Notes: generated from the letters alone by a model not told the origin. A DNA stretch of 64,000 bases from Streptomyces flavotricini (GCF_020639365.1 NZ_JAINUL010000001.1:1663344-1727343), one strand, 5' to 3'; counted from the first letter of the stretch, positions 43,838-54,062 are shown. Numbers and translations are program-made.

Positions 43838-44965
43838 TTGCCCCAACCCAACATCCCCGCAGCCGACTTCGACCTGCTCGACGTACCGCCCGCCCCAGCC
43901 GTCCACCACGCCGAACAGGCACTCCTGGGCGCGCTCCTTCTCGAACCCCGCCTGCTCAAGGCCCTCGGTCCCTTGCATCCGGCTGATTTCGCCAGCGCCC
44001 TACACCTGGCCGTGTTCGACGCCATAACCAGCCTCACCCCTCCCGCGCCCGAGGTCCACGCCCAGCAGCCGGTCTGGCTGACCGCTGTCCTGGAGCACGC
44101 CCGACCCGCCGCCCGCGGGCTGACCGCGGCCTACCTCCACCAGGTCGTCAGCGCCTGCCCGGAACCCGCCCACGCCCCGGCGTACGCAGCGATCGTCCGC
44201 GCGGGCCATGCCCGCCGGACCCTGCGCGCCCGAGCCGAACACCTCGTTCTTACCGTCGGCGACCCCATCCTGGAGGACCAGCCCACCGCCGCCCTCATGA
44301 CCGCCGACAAGCTGACCAGCGTCCTGGACCAGCTCGCCGCCCGGTTCCCCGCCCACTCCAGCACCCTGCCCCGCACCCCCGCGCCACCCCACCCAGTCCG
44401 TGACCCCGACAACGAGGACATGGAAGACGAACGCGTACTCCTGGCCGCCCTCTGCGCCAGCCCACACCCCAGCGACGCCGCGCGCTGGCTCCAGCCCGCC
44501 GACTTCTCCGAGCCCCTGCACGGCCGTCTCTTCCACTGCATGCTCACCGTCGGACGCCGCGGCGACCCCGTGGACCCCGTCACCGTGTTGTGGGAAGCCC
44601 AGCAGCAGGGACTACTCAGCCCCAGCCGGCCCCCGGCCGAGCTGCTCGGCATGCTCGTCGGCGGGCAGGCCGTGGCCGCGGAGCACTGGGCCGAGCTCGT
44701 CCTTCGCCGCTCCATGCTCGCCCGGGCCCACACCACCGGCCTGACCGTCCTGGCCTACGCCGAGGACGACTCCAACACCATCGGGCAACTCCTCACCGGC
44801 ACCCGCCGCGCTCTGGCCGACCTCGACGCCGTCCGTCACCGCTGGCAACGCGCCATCGACCCCATCCCTGCCCGGACCACCCAGCGCCAGACCCCCATCT
44901 CACCCCGCGCTGGACGCCCACCGCCCCAGGTCAAGCCCGCCAGCGCCGTGAGGGGAATCCGGTAG
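43838..44965 (+). CDS. Tandem DnaB N-terminal-domain protein without helicase domain
   Basis: 375 aa from TTG. Two DnaB-N-like domains: about 17-140 (HHAEQALLGALLLEPRLLKA, HPADFASALHLAVFDAI) and about 205-330 (EDERVLLAALCASPHPSDAA, QPADFSEPLHGRLFHCML, PVDPVTVLWEAQQQGLL). The RecA-like ATPase half of DnaB is absent. DnaB-N mediates ring formation and primase contact, so this may recruit or interfere with host DnaB or DnaG. Last intact gene of the plus-strand operon. Confidence 0.75.
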   Translation: MPQPNIPAADFDLLDVPPAPAVHHAEQALLGALLLEPRLLKALGPLHPADFASALHLAVFDAITSLTPPAPEVHAQQPVWLTAVLEHARPAARGLTAAYLHQVVSACPEPAHAPAYAAIVRAGHARRTLRARAEHLVLTVGDPILEDQPTAALMTADKLTSVLDQLAARFPAHSSTLPRTPAPPHPVRDPDNEDMEDERVLLAALCASPHPSDAARWLQPADFSEPLHGRLFHCMLTVGRRGDPVDPVTVLWEAQQQGLLSPSRPPAELLGMLVGGQAVAAEHWAELVLRRSMLARAHTTGLTVLAYAEDDSNTIGQLLTGTRRALADLDAVRHRWQRAIDPIPARTTQRQTPISPRAGRPPPQVKPASAVRGIR

Positions 44966-44973
44966 CCCGTCCC

Positions 44974-45002
44974 GGTCCGGCCGACGCCCCGTCGGCCGGA
45001 CC
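44974..45002 (+). terminator. Strong hairpin, probable operon terminator
   Basis: Perfect 12-bp stem (44974-44985 and 44991-45002; arm GGTCCGGCCGAC) with a 5-nt loop, starting 9 bp after the last intact gene of the operon. Confidence 0.75.
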
Positions 45003-45031
45003 CCAGCCACAGCCCACCCCGAGTGCCGCCC

Positions 45032-45529
45032 ATGTCTGAAACCCCGCCGGGACGCATGTCCACTTCGCCCTCCACACCAACCACCTCCCCGCCGCCACCG
45101 CCACCGGGACCGGGCCTGCAAGCGCCGACGCCCGCGTCCTCCTCACAGCCCGCGGCTTCCGCGAGCCCGGCGGGCAGACCATGGTGCTGGGCAGGATCGA
45201 CCGCGAGGAGCCGTACTACGCCCAGCAGGCCTCCGAAACGCTCGCGCCCCGTTCGGCATCGAGATCGACCCCGCCCTCCGGGAAGCGATCGACACGGACC
45301 GGGCGATCCACGCCGACAACGCCTCCGGCCGCCTCACCGTCCACCTGCATGCCCTTCATGGACACAGGCGGTCGGCTCCTACACCGACGACCGCCGTGTC
45401 TACCTCCGCGGTCAAGGCCTGAGGGCCGTCGTCCGCGCCTTCACAGACGGGACCAAGGCGGTCGCCGGATTCCACCGCCTCTACTCCGTCGCCGTACGCC
45501 CAGGCTCCAAAAGGCCAAGCGGAACGTGA
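45032..45529 (+). pseudogene. Decayed cargo gene with frameshifts
   Basis: Coding-like peptides appear in succession in three frames: ARGFREPGGQTMVLGRIDRE and PYYAQQASETL, then FGIEIDPALREAIDTDRAIH, then YTDDRRVYLRGQGLRAVVRA and FHRLYSVAVRPG. At least two frameshifts (near 45240 and 45355) break one ancestral gene. It marks the degraded right end of the element next to the defence genes. Confidence 0.65.
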
Positions 45530-45637
45530 ACAGGTGGTGCTTCTCCCGCTGCCCGGCCAGTCCCACACCCGGCATGCAAATCGAATGACTACCCTCTGCT
45601 ATCTTCGGTGGCATTCAGTGATCAGTGAGGGGTTCTG

Positions 45638-46837
45638 TTGGCCACCCATTCAACGCTGCCGGGACATCCGGCACGGCTGTCGCGGCTGAACCAGGTATCA
45701 CCGGACCTGGCCGACGACTACATGACGCTCGAACTGCTGGCGGCGGGACTCGCTGGGATCCAGGCCAACCAGCAGAAAGCGCTGTGGAGCTCCGCTCAGC
45801 CTTCCGCCGACCCCACTGGACTACCCCCGGCCTGGACTGCGGGTGTCACGCGCCTGCTCTGGAGGACGTTGGAGGACGGCTGTCGTGAGGTGGCGTCCCA
45901 CTCCGACGTCTTCCGTTGGTGCCGCACGCCTCTCGGGCAATGGCCGCTGGCCCTGCGCGTCGCCGAGAGCGATTCAGAGCTTCTTATGATCGAGAACGGC
46001 CGACCATCGGCCTTCGCCGAACAAGCGTCCCGCCTCCTGCTCTCCAAGGATCCCGAAGCGGAGCTTGTCGAGAACCGATGCTACGAGCTGATGATCAGCG
46101 TTGCTGACCGGAACGGGCAGACCGAACGGGAGGTACAGGACAACTATGTCCGGCTGCGCGGATTCCTGACGAAGCACTCGGTATCCTCTGACATCGACCT
46201 ACTTGGATTGCTTCGGGCTTTCCCGGCCAAAGATGCCAATGGTCAGCCATGGGTGAAGCAGTGGTTCACCCAGTGCTACCGAGCTCTGCCGGCAAGCAGC
46301 GCCATCGTCCTGAGTTTCTGTGACGGCTGCGAAAACCCAATCTCCGGCCACCGCGACTGCGGCACACCGGGATGCAGGGGCACCCTGGTGTACCGCACCG
46401 TGGAGACGATGTCCGAATACTTCATCCAGAACCGGGCCGTTCGGCGTTTCCTGCACGATCCCGGCCTGGCGGAGCAGCGCATGTTCGATGCGCTCGAACC
46501 GGTGTTTGGAGAACGCCTCCACCCTTGGTGGGGCATGGACGCGGTGGACGTGGCCATCGACTTCGACAATACGGGGGAGATGGCGGTCGGTGAGTGGTGG
46601 GCCGCCGACGTGAAGGATCACGCCAGTGCCACGCTCCTCGGCCGCTCGTTCCGCTGGAACCCACGTGCGGCTGCACAGCGGCGGATCCTCGTAATCGCGC
46701 AGCATCGCTTCGAACAGCCGGGATACGTAGATGACCTCGCCACGTCATTGCAAGGGCGCGTCCAAGGCGTTGAGATCATGAGCGAGGCCGCCTTCATCGC
46801 CGCCGCCATGGCTCGTGAGGCAAGGCGGCCTCGGTGA
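45638..46837 (+). CDS. pPIWI-RE system restriction-endonuclease-fold protein
   Basis: 399 aa from TTG with GAGGGG six nt upstream. N-terminal helical half; a Cys cluster (CDGCENPISGHRDCGTPGC, about 228-246) forming a likely zinc ribbon; C-terminal PD-(D/E)XK core with VDVAIDFDNTG and WWAADVKDH (D...DxK). It matches the REase gene of the three-gene pPIWI-RE islands described by comparative genomics. Predicted to cut invading DNA. The ATGA-type overlap with the helicase shows an operon. Confidence 0.82.
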   Translation: MATHSTLPGHPARLSRLNQVSPDLADDYMTLELLAAGLAGIQANQQKALWSSAQPSADPTGLPPAWTAGVTRLLWRTLEDGCREVASHSDVFRWCRTPLGQWPLALRVAESDSELLMIENGRPSAFAEQASRLLLSKDPEAELVENRCYELMISVADRNGQTEREVQDNYVRLRGFLTKHSVSSDIDLLGLLRAFPAKDANGQPWVKQWFTQCYRALPASSAIVLSFCDGCENPISGHRDCGTPGCRGTLVYRTVETMSEYFIQNRAVRRFLHDPGLAEQRMFDALEPVFGERLHPWWGMDAVDVAIDFDNTGEMAVGEWWAADVKDHASATLLGRSFRWNPRAAAQRRILVIAQHRFEQPGYVDDLATSLQGRVQGVEIMSEAAFIAAAMAREARRPR

Positions 46838-49800
46838 GCCGGGACACCGACGGCTGGCTGGAGCCTCTGGAGAACAAAGCGTCATCGTCAGGCGTGGCTG
46901 ACGCGATCACGTCTTGCCTCTCGGTCCGTGAGTTCTTCCGGGTGGAGCTCGGACTGATGTTCCTGTCCGAGTACGCGCCGGGACAGCCGGCCATCATTCT
47001 TCTCCGCAAGCTACTCGACGGCTACGCCCTGCCTGGTGCCGGTACCGAGACAGTCGTGCGTAATGTGCGCCGCCGCATGGGACCGACGGCTCGGGGCGGA
47101 CAGTGGAGACTGCGCCTCAACGACTACTGCAAGGTACCTGCGCACCTGCGATTGTTCGAGCTTGACGAAGACGCCGTAACACGCGTGGTCCACGGCAGCG
47201 TCTTTCGCCGCCGAGGAAGCTCTAAACTCCCGGAGCGCGAGCAGGCATATCACAACGCAATGTCGCTACCGGTGGCCTACAAGCTGGAGAAGACTCATGA
47301 TCCCGCTCCGCCGGGGACGCCGGTTCGGTTCAAGCGAGCCGACGGTAGCACCGCCCGGCTGCGGCTTCCTGACTGGCTGCCAGAAGCTCGCCCTGAACGC
47401 CGGCTAGAACCCATGGAGTACCGGACCAGGGCAGCGTTTCCGCAACTGACGGAGGACGACTTCCGCCAAGCAGCCAAGGAGATGGACCAGCGCCTCAGCG
47501 TAAGCGAGAGGTACCGCACGGAGAACTTCACCGGCCGCGTGGAAAGGATGGTCTTCGCTCGCACCGACCGCGAGGCCGGCTGTCTGACAGACGGGCTCGG
47601 CATCTTCGCGATCGACGGAGTGGCGCAGGTCGTGGGCCTGATGAACTCAGGTAAGACGACCTTTAACGACATTCTGGTCAAGATCTGTACCGATCGCGGA
47701 CTAAGGGTCGGGTACCTGGTGTCCTCCGTCGGAAACGCCCTCGAGAAGGTCCGGTTCTTCCGGGCTCTGGGCATCGACGCTATTCCACTGATCGGCCACA
47801 GAAACCGGCCCGCGCACATGGCACGTTACTGGGACGATCTCCTCTACGTACCGGAGCACGGTCAGCTGCCGCCGCTCCCGGACGGCCACGACGAAGTCGC
47901 CGAGTTCACCACCGACATTTGTTTGCTAGAGAGCCTCCTGGAACCTTCTGGCCGCGCCGCCACGCCGCTATCCATGGACGAGCGGCCTTGCCGGGACAAG
48001 CTCCGCATCGACGATTCGGGCAAGCGTACGCAGATTGTCGACTGCCCCCTGCTCGCCGTGTGCCCGGCGCAGGCTGCGGTCCGCCGCGTTCCAACGGCAC
48101 AGGTCTGGGTGGCCACGCCAGCCGCACTTCTTGCCAGCAGGGCGGAGCCCGCTACGTACAAGACGCAATGGGTGATTCCCGCTCAGCATGAACTCGACCT
48201 CCTCGTCGCTGACGAGGCGGACCAGGTGATGACGCAGTTCGACAAGCAGTTCATGCACCACGAGCCGCTGACGAGTCCCGATGGCTGGAGCAGCCGTATC
48301 GCGCTGGCCTGGCATGAGGGTCTGGCACGCACGTGGTACCGGCCGATGGCCGAGCGGCAGGGACTTCGCTACCAGCAGTACGCGGCCTATCACGCCGCCG
48401 CTCTTGCCGGCTTGCTGCCGCTGCTCATGAGACTGTTGACCGAGGGGCAAGAAGGCGAGGGCGCAGGCAGCGAACTGCTGGGCGAGGTGACGGCCGACGG
48501 CCCGTTCAGCGGCCATACCCTGCTCATGCGGCTGGCACGGGCCATGCATGGCATCACAAGCCGAGTCGAGGAGCAGCAACAGTCGCATCTGTGGGAGCGA
48601 GCCGAGGAGTACTTCCACACCCACTTCGCACGGCTTGTCGAAGACCCCTTCGGCACCCCTCCCCCTGGACTGAAGCTCCTGGTCGACACAATGACCTCCG
48701 GTTACGACACCGAATCGAGCGCCGAGGAAGTAGCCCAGGACTGGCTCACGCACCACATCCCCGAGGGGATGCCTCACCCTGGCGAGCGCTTGGCCGAATT
48801 CGCGCGAGTCCTTGTCGCCGGCTGCTGGAGCGCCCGCATCACGAACACCGTGTTCGAGCTCTCCCACATGCAGGAATCGCTCCGGTCACTCATGGGCGCG
48901 GAGGACACGAACAACATGCTCGCCCACCAGCCGAAACCAGAGCTGCTTGCCCTCGTCCCCGAGCAGCCAATGGGCAACATGATGGCACTTCAGTGGACCC
49001 GCAATCCCAAACAGGACAGAGGATCACTGGACCTGCTGTGGCTGCGTGGGGTCGGCCGATGGCTGCTCTATCACCTGCACGATCTCCTCGCGTGTGAGGG
49101 CGTCGAGGGCCCACACGTCCTGCTGTCGTCGGCAACCAGCTACAACCCGCTCTCCGCCCGCTACCACATCGACATCCTCCCCACCCTCATCCTGCGAGAA
49201 CCTCCCGACTGCGCCGCCGCCATCCGGAAAAGCCGCCTCTATTTCCGCCCGCGACGACGCCCGGGCCACGAACGCGGCATCTACGTCTCAGGCGCCGGCG
49301 GCCGCGGTGCCCGCCAAGCGGCAGTCCGGGCCATGACCGACGCGGTCTGTACCCCCGACCCCGGAGCAGCCCATTCCCTCCTCGAGCAAGTGCTCGAAGG
49401 GTGCGATCCTGACCGCCGACGCGCGCTCTTCGTGGCGCTCAGCACAGAGGACGCTGCCACCAGCGCCCACTACATGAACACCCGGACCGGCGTGCGCGCC
49501 GTCCACGTCGTGCCCGACCGCCAGGCGCCGGGCCTCTACGGCCTCAACCATCGCCGCATCTCCGCCTTCCCCCGAACAGATGCACAGGTGATGGCAGCTG
49601 CAGAAGGCTCCGCCGGCCGAGGCCACAACATGCTGAACGAACACGGGGTCGCAGCGATCCAGGCCATCTTCTACCTGGCCCGCCTGCACCCACCGCCGAC
49701 GGACCTCTCCTTCCCGCTCGCGGTCCTCAACGCCCAAGCCATGCAACGACTCTTGAACCCAATCCTGTGCGACGATCCCGGCGCCGACGCGGCACACGAG

Positions 49801-50196
49801 ATGAGGAAGCTCGCCTTCGGAGCCCGCGCCACCTGGAGCACGATGATGGGCCGCCCGCTCAACTTCCGCGCTATGAAGGAGGACTACCTCCGCCACGCGT
49901 TCGTCGCAGACCAGGGAGCCTCCCTCTACCAGACCACAGGGCGTGGCCTACGCGGCAACGTGCCTGTGCAGGTCTACCTACTCGACGCCGCCTTCGCCCC
50001 TCGTGCGGCAGACCCCCGCGATACCGCTCCCGACACCGATCGAACCAGCGTGCTGGTCGCATGCCGCGACCTCACACGTCAGATGCTCGCCGATCCAGGA
50101 CCGACAGCGGATCCCCGCGCGCGCCTCAACCATCAGATCCACACGGCCGTATGGGGCCTGTTGGGACACCTGCTCGACACCATCGACTGGGGATGA
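46834..50196 (+). CDS. pPIWI-RE system DinG-type helicase
   Basis: 1120 aa, start overlapping the preceding stop. Walker A VGLMNSGKTTFND (about 269-281), motif II LLVADEADQVM (about 460-470), motif VI-like QTTGRGLRGNVPVQVYLLDA near the C-terminus. Cysteines between motifs I and II (ERPCRDKL, VDCPLLAVCPAQ) fit the FeS-cluster insert of XPD/DinG helicases. An N-terminal extension of about 230 aa is specific to these islands. Likely unwinds DNA or R-loops for the PIWI protein. Codon use is less GC-extreme than the element to its left. Confidence 0.85.
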   Translation: MSRDTDGWLEPLENKASSSGVADAITSCLSVREFFRVELGLMFLSEYAPGQPAIILLRKLLDGYALPGAGTETVVRNVRRRMGPTARGGQWRLRLNDYCKVPAHLRLFELDEDAVTRVVHGSVFRRRGSSKLPEREQAYHNAMSLPVAYKLEKTHDPAPPGTPVRFKRADGSTARLRLPDWLPEARPERRLEPMEYRTRAAFPQLTEDDFRQAAKEMDQRLSVSERYRTENFTGRVERMVFARTDREAGCLTDGLGIFAIDGVAQVVGLMNSGKTTFNDILVKICTDRGLRVGYLVSSVGNALEKVRFFRALGIDAIPLIGHRNRPAHMARYWDDLLYVPEHGQLPPLPDGHDEVAEFTTDICLLESLLEPSGRAATPLSMDERPCRDKLRIDDSGKRTQIVDCPLLAVCPAQAAVRRVPTAQVWVATPAALLASRAEPATYKTQWVIPAQHELDLLVADEADQVMTQFDKQFMHHEPLTSPDGWSSRIALAWHEGLARTWYRPMAERQGLRYQQYAAYHAAALAGLLPLLMRLLTEGQEGEGAGSELLGEVTADGPFSGHTLLMRLARAMHGITSRVEEQQQSHLWERAEEYFHTHFARLVEDPFGTPPPGLKLLVDTMTSGYDTESSAEEVAQDWLTHHIPEGMPHPGERLAEFARVLVAGCWSARITNTVFELSHMQESLRSLMGAEDTNNMLAHQPKPELLALVPEQPMGNMMALQWTRNPKQDRGSLDLLWLRGVGRWLLYHLHDLLACEGVEGPHVLLSSATSYNPLSARYHIDILPTLILREPPDCAAAIRKSRLYFRPRRRPGHERGIYVSGAGGRGARQAAVRAMTDAVCTPDPGAAHSLLEQVLEGCDPDRRRALFVALSTEDAATSAHYMNTRTGVRAVHVVPDRQAPGLYGLNHRRISAFPRTDAQVMAAAEGSAGRGHNMLNEHGVAAIQAIFYLARLHPPPTDLSFPLAVLNAQAMQRLLNPILCDDPGADAAHEMRKLAFGARATWSTMMGRPLNFRAMKEDYLRHAFVADQGASLYQTTGRGLRGNVPVQVYLLDAAFAPRAADPRDTAPDTDRTSVLVACRDLTRQMLADPGPTADPRARLNHQIHTAVWGLLGHLLDTIDWG

Positions 50197-52970
50197 CACG
50201 CATGAACGAAGCCGACACCGCCGAGGCCGACTCCGGAAAGAGGAAGCCACCGCCTCGCTACAACCACATCATCACGCCCGGCTTCGAAGCACGTTGCGGA
50301 GCCGCCCTGCCCATCCCCGTGCACACGGCTACCTTCCCTCCGTCGCTCCTGCCACGGCTCGAGCGGGCCTGGAGCAGTAACCCGAAAGCCCGCTCGAAGT
50401 ACCTGCCGACGTACGCACTACGCGAGCTCATCGAACAAGTGGAACCGGCCGTCCTCGCAGTCGAAGGCCGACTGGGAGAAGGCCCCTGGCTCCACGCGAT
50501 GCAACGACCACAGCACGAACTCCCCATCCAACTGGCCCTTGAGTTCTGGATCACCACCCACGTCGCACCCCACCAGAACGACGTTGACTGGTCCACCCTC
50601 ATCAAGCGTTCGCTACCCCTGGAGTGGACGCAGTCCGAGGTCGATCTGCTGGCACATGGCCGCGCCGCAAACGGAACAGCAACCCCACACAGCAGCACGT
50701 TCTCCATGCTCGCGACCTACATCGCGGGACGCTGGGTGGACGACAACCTCGTGATGCCCGGCCAGAGCGCGAAGGGCTTCTCGGCCCTCGGCCCCCTGAC
50801 CGACCGCGGCGAGCGCAGCATCTTCAGCTGGCCGCCCAGGGAGCTCAACGATGAAGGGGCCTACGGTCTTTGGACCCACCGGACAGCGCTGCGCGTGGTG
50901 TCCATGCCCCACGACGGCCGACTCATCCTCCGCGCCGTCCCCCACATCGCCCGCTTTGGTGGTGCCCAGCCCGCCTACATCCCACGTCGCGGCGACGGCC
51001 CTGCCACCGCAACCATCCTGCTCTACCTGCCTAAGGGGGCCCTGCGGGATATCGAGCGTCCCATGCTGTTGCGCGCACCCGTATCGGTCACCGGCAAGAA
51101 GCAGGACATGAGGTGGCAGTGGCAGCCGAGCATCGCGCGCATCCTGCCCTCACTCCCGTCCAGCAACCGCTACCCCAATCCCGACGACGTCCGCACTGAC
51201 CCCCGCCACGCCGCCGGAATCCAACGCAGTGCTGATACGACGAAGGACCCCGCCGCGCTGCTGCTGCACGCCACCGGCTACACCTACCTCACCCGAACGG
51301 ACCTCGAGGGCGAGCCGCCGGCATTCAAGACTCATGGCCACCCCGCGGAGAGCGGCCTGCAGCCCATCGACCACCTAACCCTCTTCGAACACCTCAAGGA
51401 ACCGCTCGCGAAGCTGGGGTTTGATCCACTTCCTGCCCTAGAACGTGCCCCCCAACGCCGAGCACCGCGGCTCGTTCCGGCACGCGAGGGCGCTCTCTAC
51501 CATCTCGAACTCTGGCACTGTGCGCCGAAGACTTACCAAGCAGTCCATCTGGCGCTCACCAGGCTGCTGGGCTACCAGCACCTCGGTGAACGCGACTCAG
51601 ACCCCGGCATCCATGAGTACGCCGGGCCCACCAAGATCACCCTGGTGCTACGCAATCCCGGGGCGCTTGTCTCCGGCCTGCCCAAACCTCCGCCGGGCGC
51701 GGAGCCAGAGGCCCGCACGGCGCACCGAAGGCAGGTACGAGGGCAGCGAGCAGAAGCTCTGTGCAAGGAGTTCCCCGAGGCCGATCGGCTGATCGGTTGC
51801 CTCGTGGAGATCGACAAGCCTGTGAACTTCGCCATGGCCGGAGAGGACGACCCATATCGGTTCCTGAAGGACACGCTCCCCCAGCTGAACCGGCACGTGC
51901 AATGCCTGCACCCTGTAACGGCCGATCCCAAGCCCGACGCCAAGAGCGCAGGGCTCAAACCCTTCGAAGACAGTGACGTCCGGTGCGAGGACGTCCAGCG
52001 TGCCGCATCCTCGGTGAAGGACCTCCTCCGCTCGCTCGCCCACTTGCCCCGCCTGCCAGCCCCCCACGGCGTCAAGGGCCGCTTCGAACTGGCCACGGTA
52101 CACATCGCGCAGGCCGGCCCATGGATCATCCCGTACGTCCTGCGCATGGACACCGACGGCAACACTACGGCCCAGCTCATGCCGTCCCCGAGTCATCCTC
52201 ACGAAGCGCCCATCCCCATCGAGCATCTCCCGCGCGCTCTGACCGCCGGACGTGGCCGGGTACGGCGACGCGACAAGGCCCAACTGAATGACTTCATCAC
52301 CCAGGCCCTCGCGCTCGACTCCCACACTGAACGGCTGTTCCTCGCCCGCGCGCAGACTCTACGCAACCGGGAAGTATGGCCCTGGCTGCAGAACCCTCAC
52401 ATCACCCCGGACGAACTCCGGCTTCCGGGGGAAGACTGCGCCCACCCGCACCACGGCGAGGACCGCGAACCCAAGCACCTGCCGGGCCTACGCATCGTTC
52501 GCATCAACGAGGAGCCCTACGAGATCCCCCTGGCCTTCGGCGCCAACCTCTTCGACGCGCCTGATGAGTCGGACGACGACACATCACCCGACGCGGCTTC
52601 CAAGAGCCAGGCGTCTACGGAACCGACCACGAACTCAGTCGGCTTGCCGTACGAGGAATGGGGCAGGTTCTCCGGCGTCGTCGAGTGGAACGATCACGCG
52701 TACCTGGCGATCAACCCACGGCCCGATACTCACCGCCTCCCCAAGGAGGTCTCCAAGTACTCAGGCGACGAACAGAACGCCACCCGCCACGGAGCTAACC
52801 CCGCGTCTCTGGAGATCCACGTCTCCTTCAAGCAACCCCGCGACCGCGGCCCTGATCTGGCCGCGTACGTGAACAACCTGCGCAGGTGCCACCTCCACAC
52901 GGACACAGCCACGCGTATGCCACTACTCCTGCACCTCGCCAAGCTGATGGAGGAGTACATCAGCTGTTGA
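50193..52970 (+). CDS. pPIWI-RE protein (PIWI/RNase H-like core)
   Basis: 925 aa, ATG in an ATGA overlap (a second ATG lies three codons later). The N-terminal part (to about 540) covers the island-specific and MID-like regions. The C-terminal part (about 560-925) is the PIWI RNase H-like domain, ending with AINPRPD, ATRHGANPASLEIHV and the hallmark PLLLHLAKLMEEYI close to the terminus. The conserved Arg and Glu that name the family fall in this segment. Predicted to bind a nucleic-acid guide and target invading plasmids or phages with its helicase and nuclease partners. Confidence 0.85.
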   Translation: MTRMNEADTAEADSGKRKPPPRYNHIITPGFEARCGAALPIPVHTATFPPSLLPRLERAWSSNPKARSKYLPTYALRELIEQVEPAVLAVEGRLGEGPWLHAMQRPQHELPIQLALEFWITTHVAPHQNDVDWSTLIKRSLPLEWTQSEVDLLAHGRAANGTATPHSSTFSMLATYIAGRWVDDNLVMPGQSAKGFSALGPLTDRGERSIFSWPPRELNDEGAYGLWTHRTALRVVSMPHDGRLILRAVPHIARFGGAQPAYIPRRGDGPATATILLYLPKGALRDIERPMLLRAPVSVTGKKQDMRWQWQPSIARILPSLPSSNRYPNPDDVRTDPRHAAGIQRSADTTKDPAALLLHATGYTYLTRTDLEGEPPAFKTHGHPAESGLQPIDHLTLFEHLKEPLAKLGFDPLPALERAPQRRAPRLVPAREGALYHLELWHCAPKTYQAVHLALTRLLGYQHLGERDSDPGIHEYAGPTKITLVLRNPGALVSGLPKPPPGAEPEARTAHRRQVRGQRAEALCKEFPEADRLIGCLVEIDKPVNFAMAGEDDPYRFLKDTLPQLNRHVQCLHPVTADPKPDAKSAGLKPFEDSDVRCEDVQRAASSVKDLLRSLAHLPRLPAPHGVKGRFELATVHIAQAGPWIIPYVLRMDTDGNTTAQLMPSPSHPHEAPIPIEHLPRALTAGRGRVRRRDKAQLNDFITQALALDSHTERLFLARAQTLRNREVWPWLQNPHITPDELRLPGEDCAHPHHGEDREPKHLPGLRIVRINEEPYEIPLAFGANLFDAPDESDDDTSPDAASKSQASTEPTTNSVGLPYEEWGRFSGVVEWNDHAYLAINPRPDTHRLPKEVSKYSGDEQNATRHGANPASLEIHVSFKQPRDRGPDLAAYVNNLRRCHLHTDTATRMPLLLHLAKLMEEYISC

Positions 52971-53014
52971 CAGCCAGCTGCGCCGGGCAGCGCCCGCACA
53001 GCAGTAGGAGCTTT

Positions 53015-53050
53015 CAGCGTGTCCCCAGTGGCCGCCCCGGGGACACGCTG
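53015..53050 (+). terminator. Terminator of the pPIWI-RE operon
   Basis: Perfect 12-bp stem CAGCGTGTCCCC / GGGGACACGCTG (53015-53026 and 53039-53050) with a 12-nt loop, 45 bp after the last stop. It also lies beyond the end of the convergent minus-strand gene at 53175. Confidence 0.75.
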
Positions 53051-53174
53051 GATCACGAGGGGGCCACGGCTGGGTCCATGCCCAGCTAGCGAAGGGCAAC
53101 AACCCGAATCCAGACCCAAACCATAGACCGAGTCAGCGCGCACCTCATGTCTGCCGAACGGCACAGTACAAGAC

Positions 53175-54062
53175 CTACGCCACGGCGTAGCTCATCCGGA
53201 ACAGCTCCTGGGCAAGCTCCAGGTCTCGCTCAGTTTGGAGCCGTATTTCCAGGTTGCCGGTGCCATGGTGGCCGAGCCCTGTCACATCCCGGCTGAACCC
53301 CGGGACGAGCTCGACCTCGGCCGGGCTGGCCTTGAGGTAGATCAGCAGCCTGCTCCTCCGCGGGCACACACAGGCGAAGTTCTGCAGCCGTTGGTACGCG
53401 ATGTAGGTCTGGTTCTCAACCTTCGTGACGCCCTCGCCGAGACCAAGCAGTACCTCGTCGACTGCCGCGGCCAGCTCGCCCATCGCCCCGTCCGGCCCCG
53501 CGGCATGCTTCTCGCGAGCCGTGCCGCGGCCACGCCCCGCCCACGCCGGCATACGGGATTTGCCAGCCGAGGCGACAGTTTCCAGGCCGAAGTGCTCGTC
53601 GCCAAAGATCCGGTAGCGCACCAAGTCGATGGAGTGCCGGTGCTCGCGGACCGCGTGGAGGTCGTAGCGCGTGAAGTCGCCGGCCACGCAGATCAGTCTT
53701 GGCGCGCTCCACCGCACCCTGGCCGCAGCCTGCACACCCAGCCGGTCGCGGACCAGACGCCGGAAGGCGTCCCGGTGATCCATCAGCCAGGCGAGGTAGA
53801 ACAGGCCCTGGTTGATCACGCCCGCGTCTGTCGAACGCTTGTACTCGACCACGACAGGTGAGCCATTCTCGTCGATGCCCAGCGAGTCGACGCGGCCTCC
53901 ATGCACCGGTCCGGTGCTGTACTCGCTCGCCAGGAATGTCACCCCGAGCATGGCCTCCATGTGCGCCTCAACGAGGTCCTGCACATCAGCCTCGACCTCG
54001 GCGAGCCGCGGCACGATCTCCGTCACCACACCCTTGAGCTTGAACAGTCTCAGTCTCGACAC
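53175..54062 (-). CDS. DUF5655 / PD-(D/E)XK nuclease-like protein
   Basis: 295 aa from GTG 54062, chosen for the AGGAAGGGAAG immediately upstream (a TTG 30 bp further up is less likely). N-terminal DUF91/NucS-like nuclease fold: GGRVDSLGIDENGSPVVVEY then KR, giving D...ExK, followed by QGLFYLAWLMDHRDAF. C-terminal DUF5655 domain ending LEIRLQTERDLELAQELFRM. Faces the pPIWI operon and sits between two defence systems. Probably a stand-alone nuclease; its target is unknown. Confidence 0.78.
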   Translation of the reverse strand: MSRLRLFKLKGVVTEIVPRLAEVEADVQDLVEAHMEAMLGVTFLASEYSTGPVHGGRVDSLGIDENGSPVVVEYKRSTDAGVINQGLFYLAWLMDHRDAFRRLVRDRLGVQAAARVRWSAPRLICVAGDFTRYDLHAVREHRHSIDLVRYRIFGDEHFGLETVASAGKSRMPAWAGRGRGTAREKHAAGPDGAMGELAAAVDEVLLGLGEGVTKVENQTYIAYQRLQNFACVCPRRSRLLIYLKASPAEVELVPGFSRDVTGLGHHGTGNLEIRLQTERDLELAQELFRMSYAVA

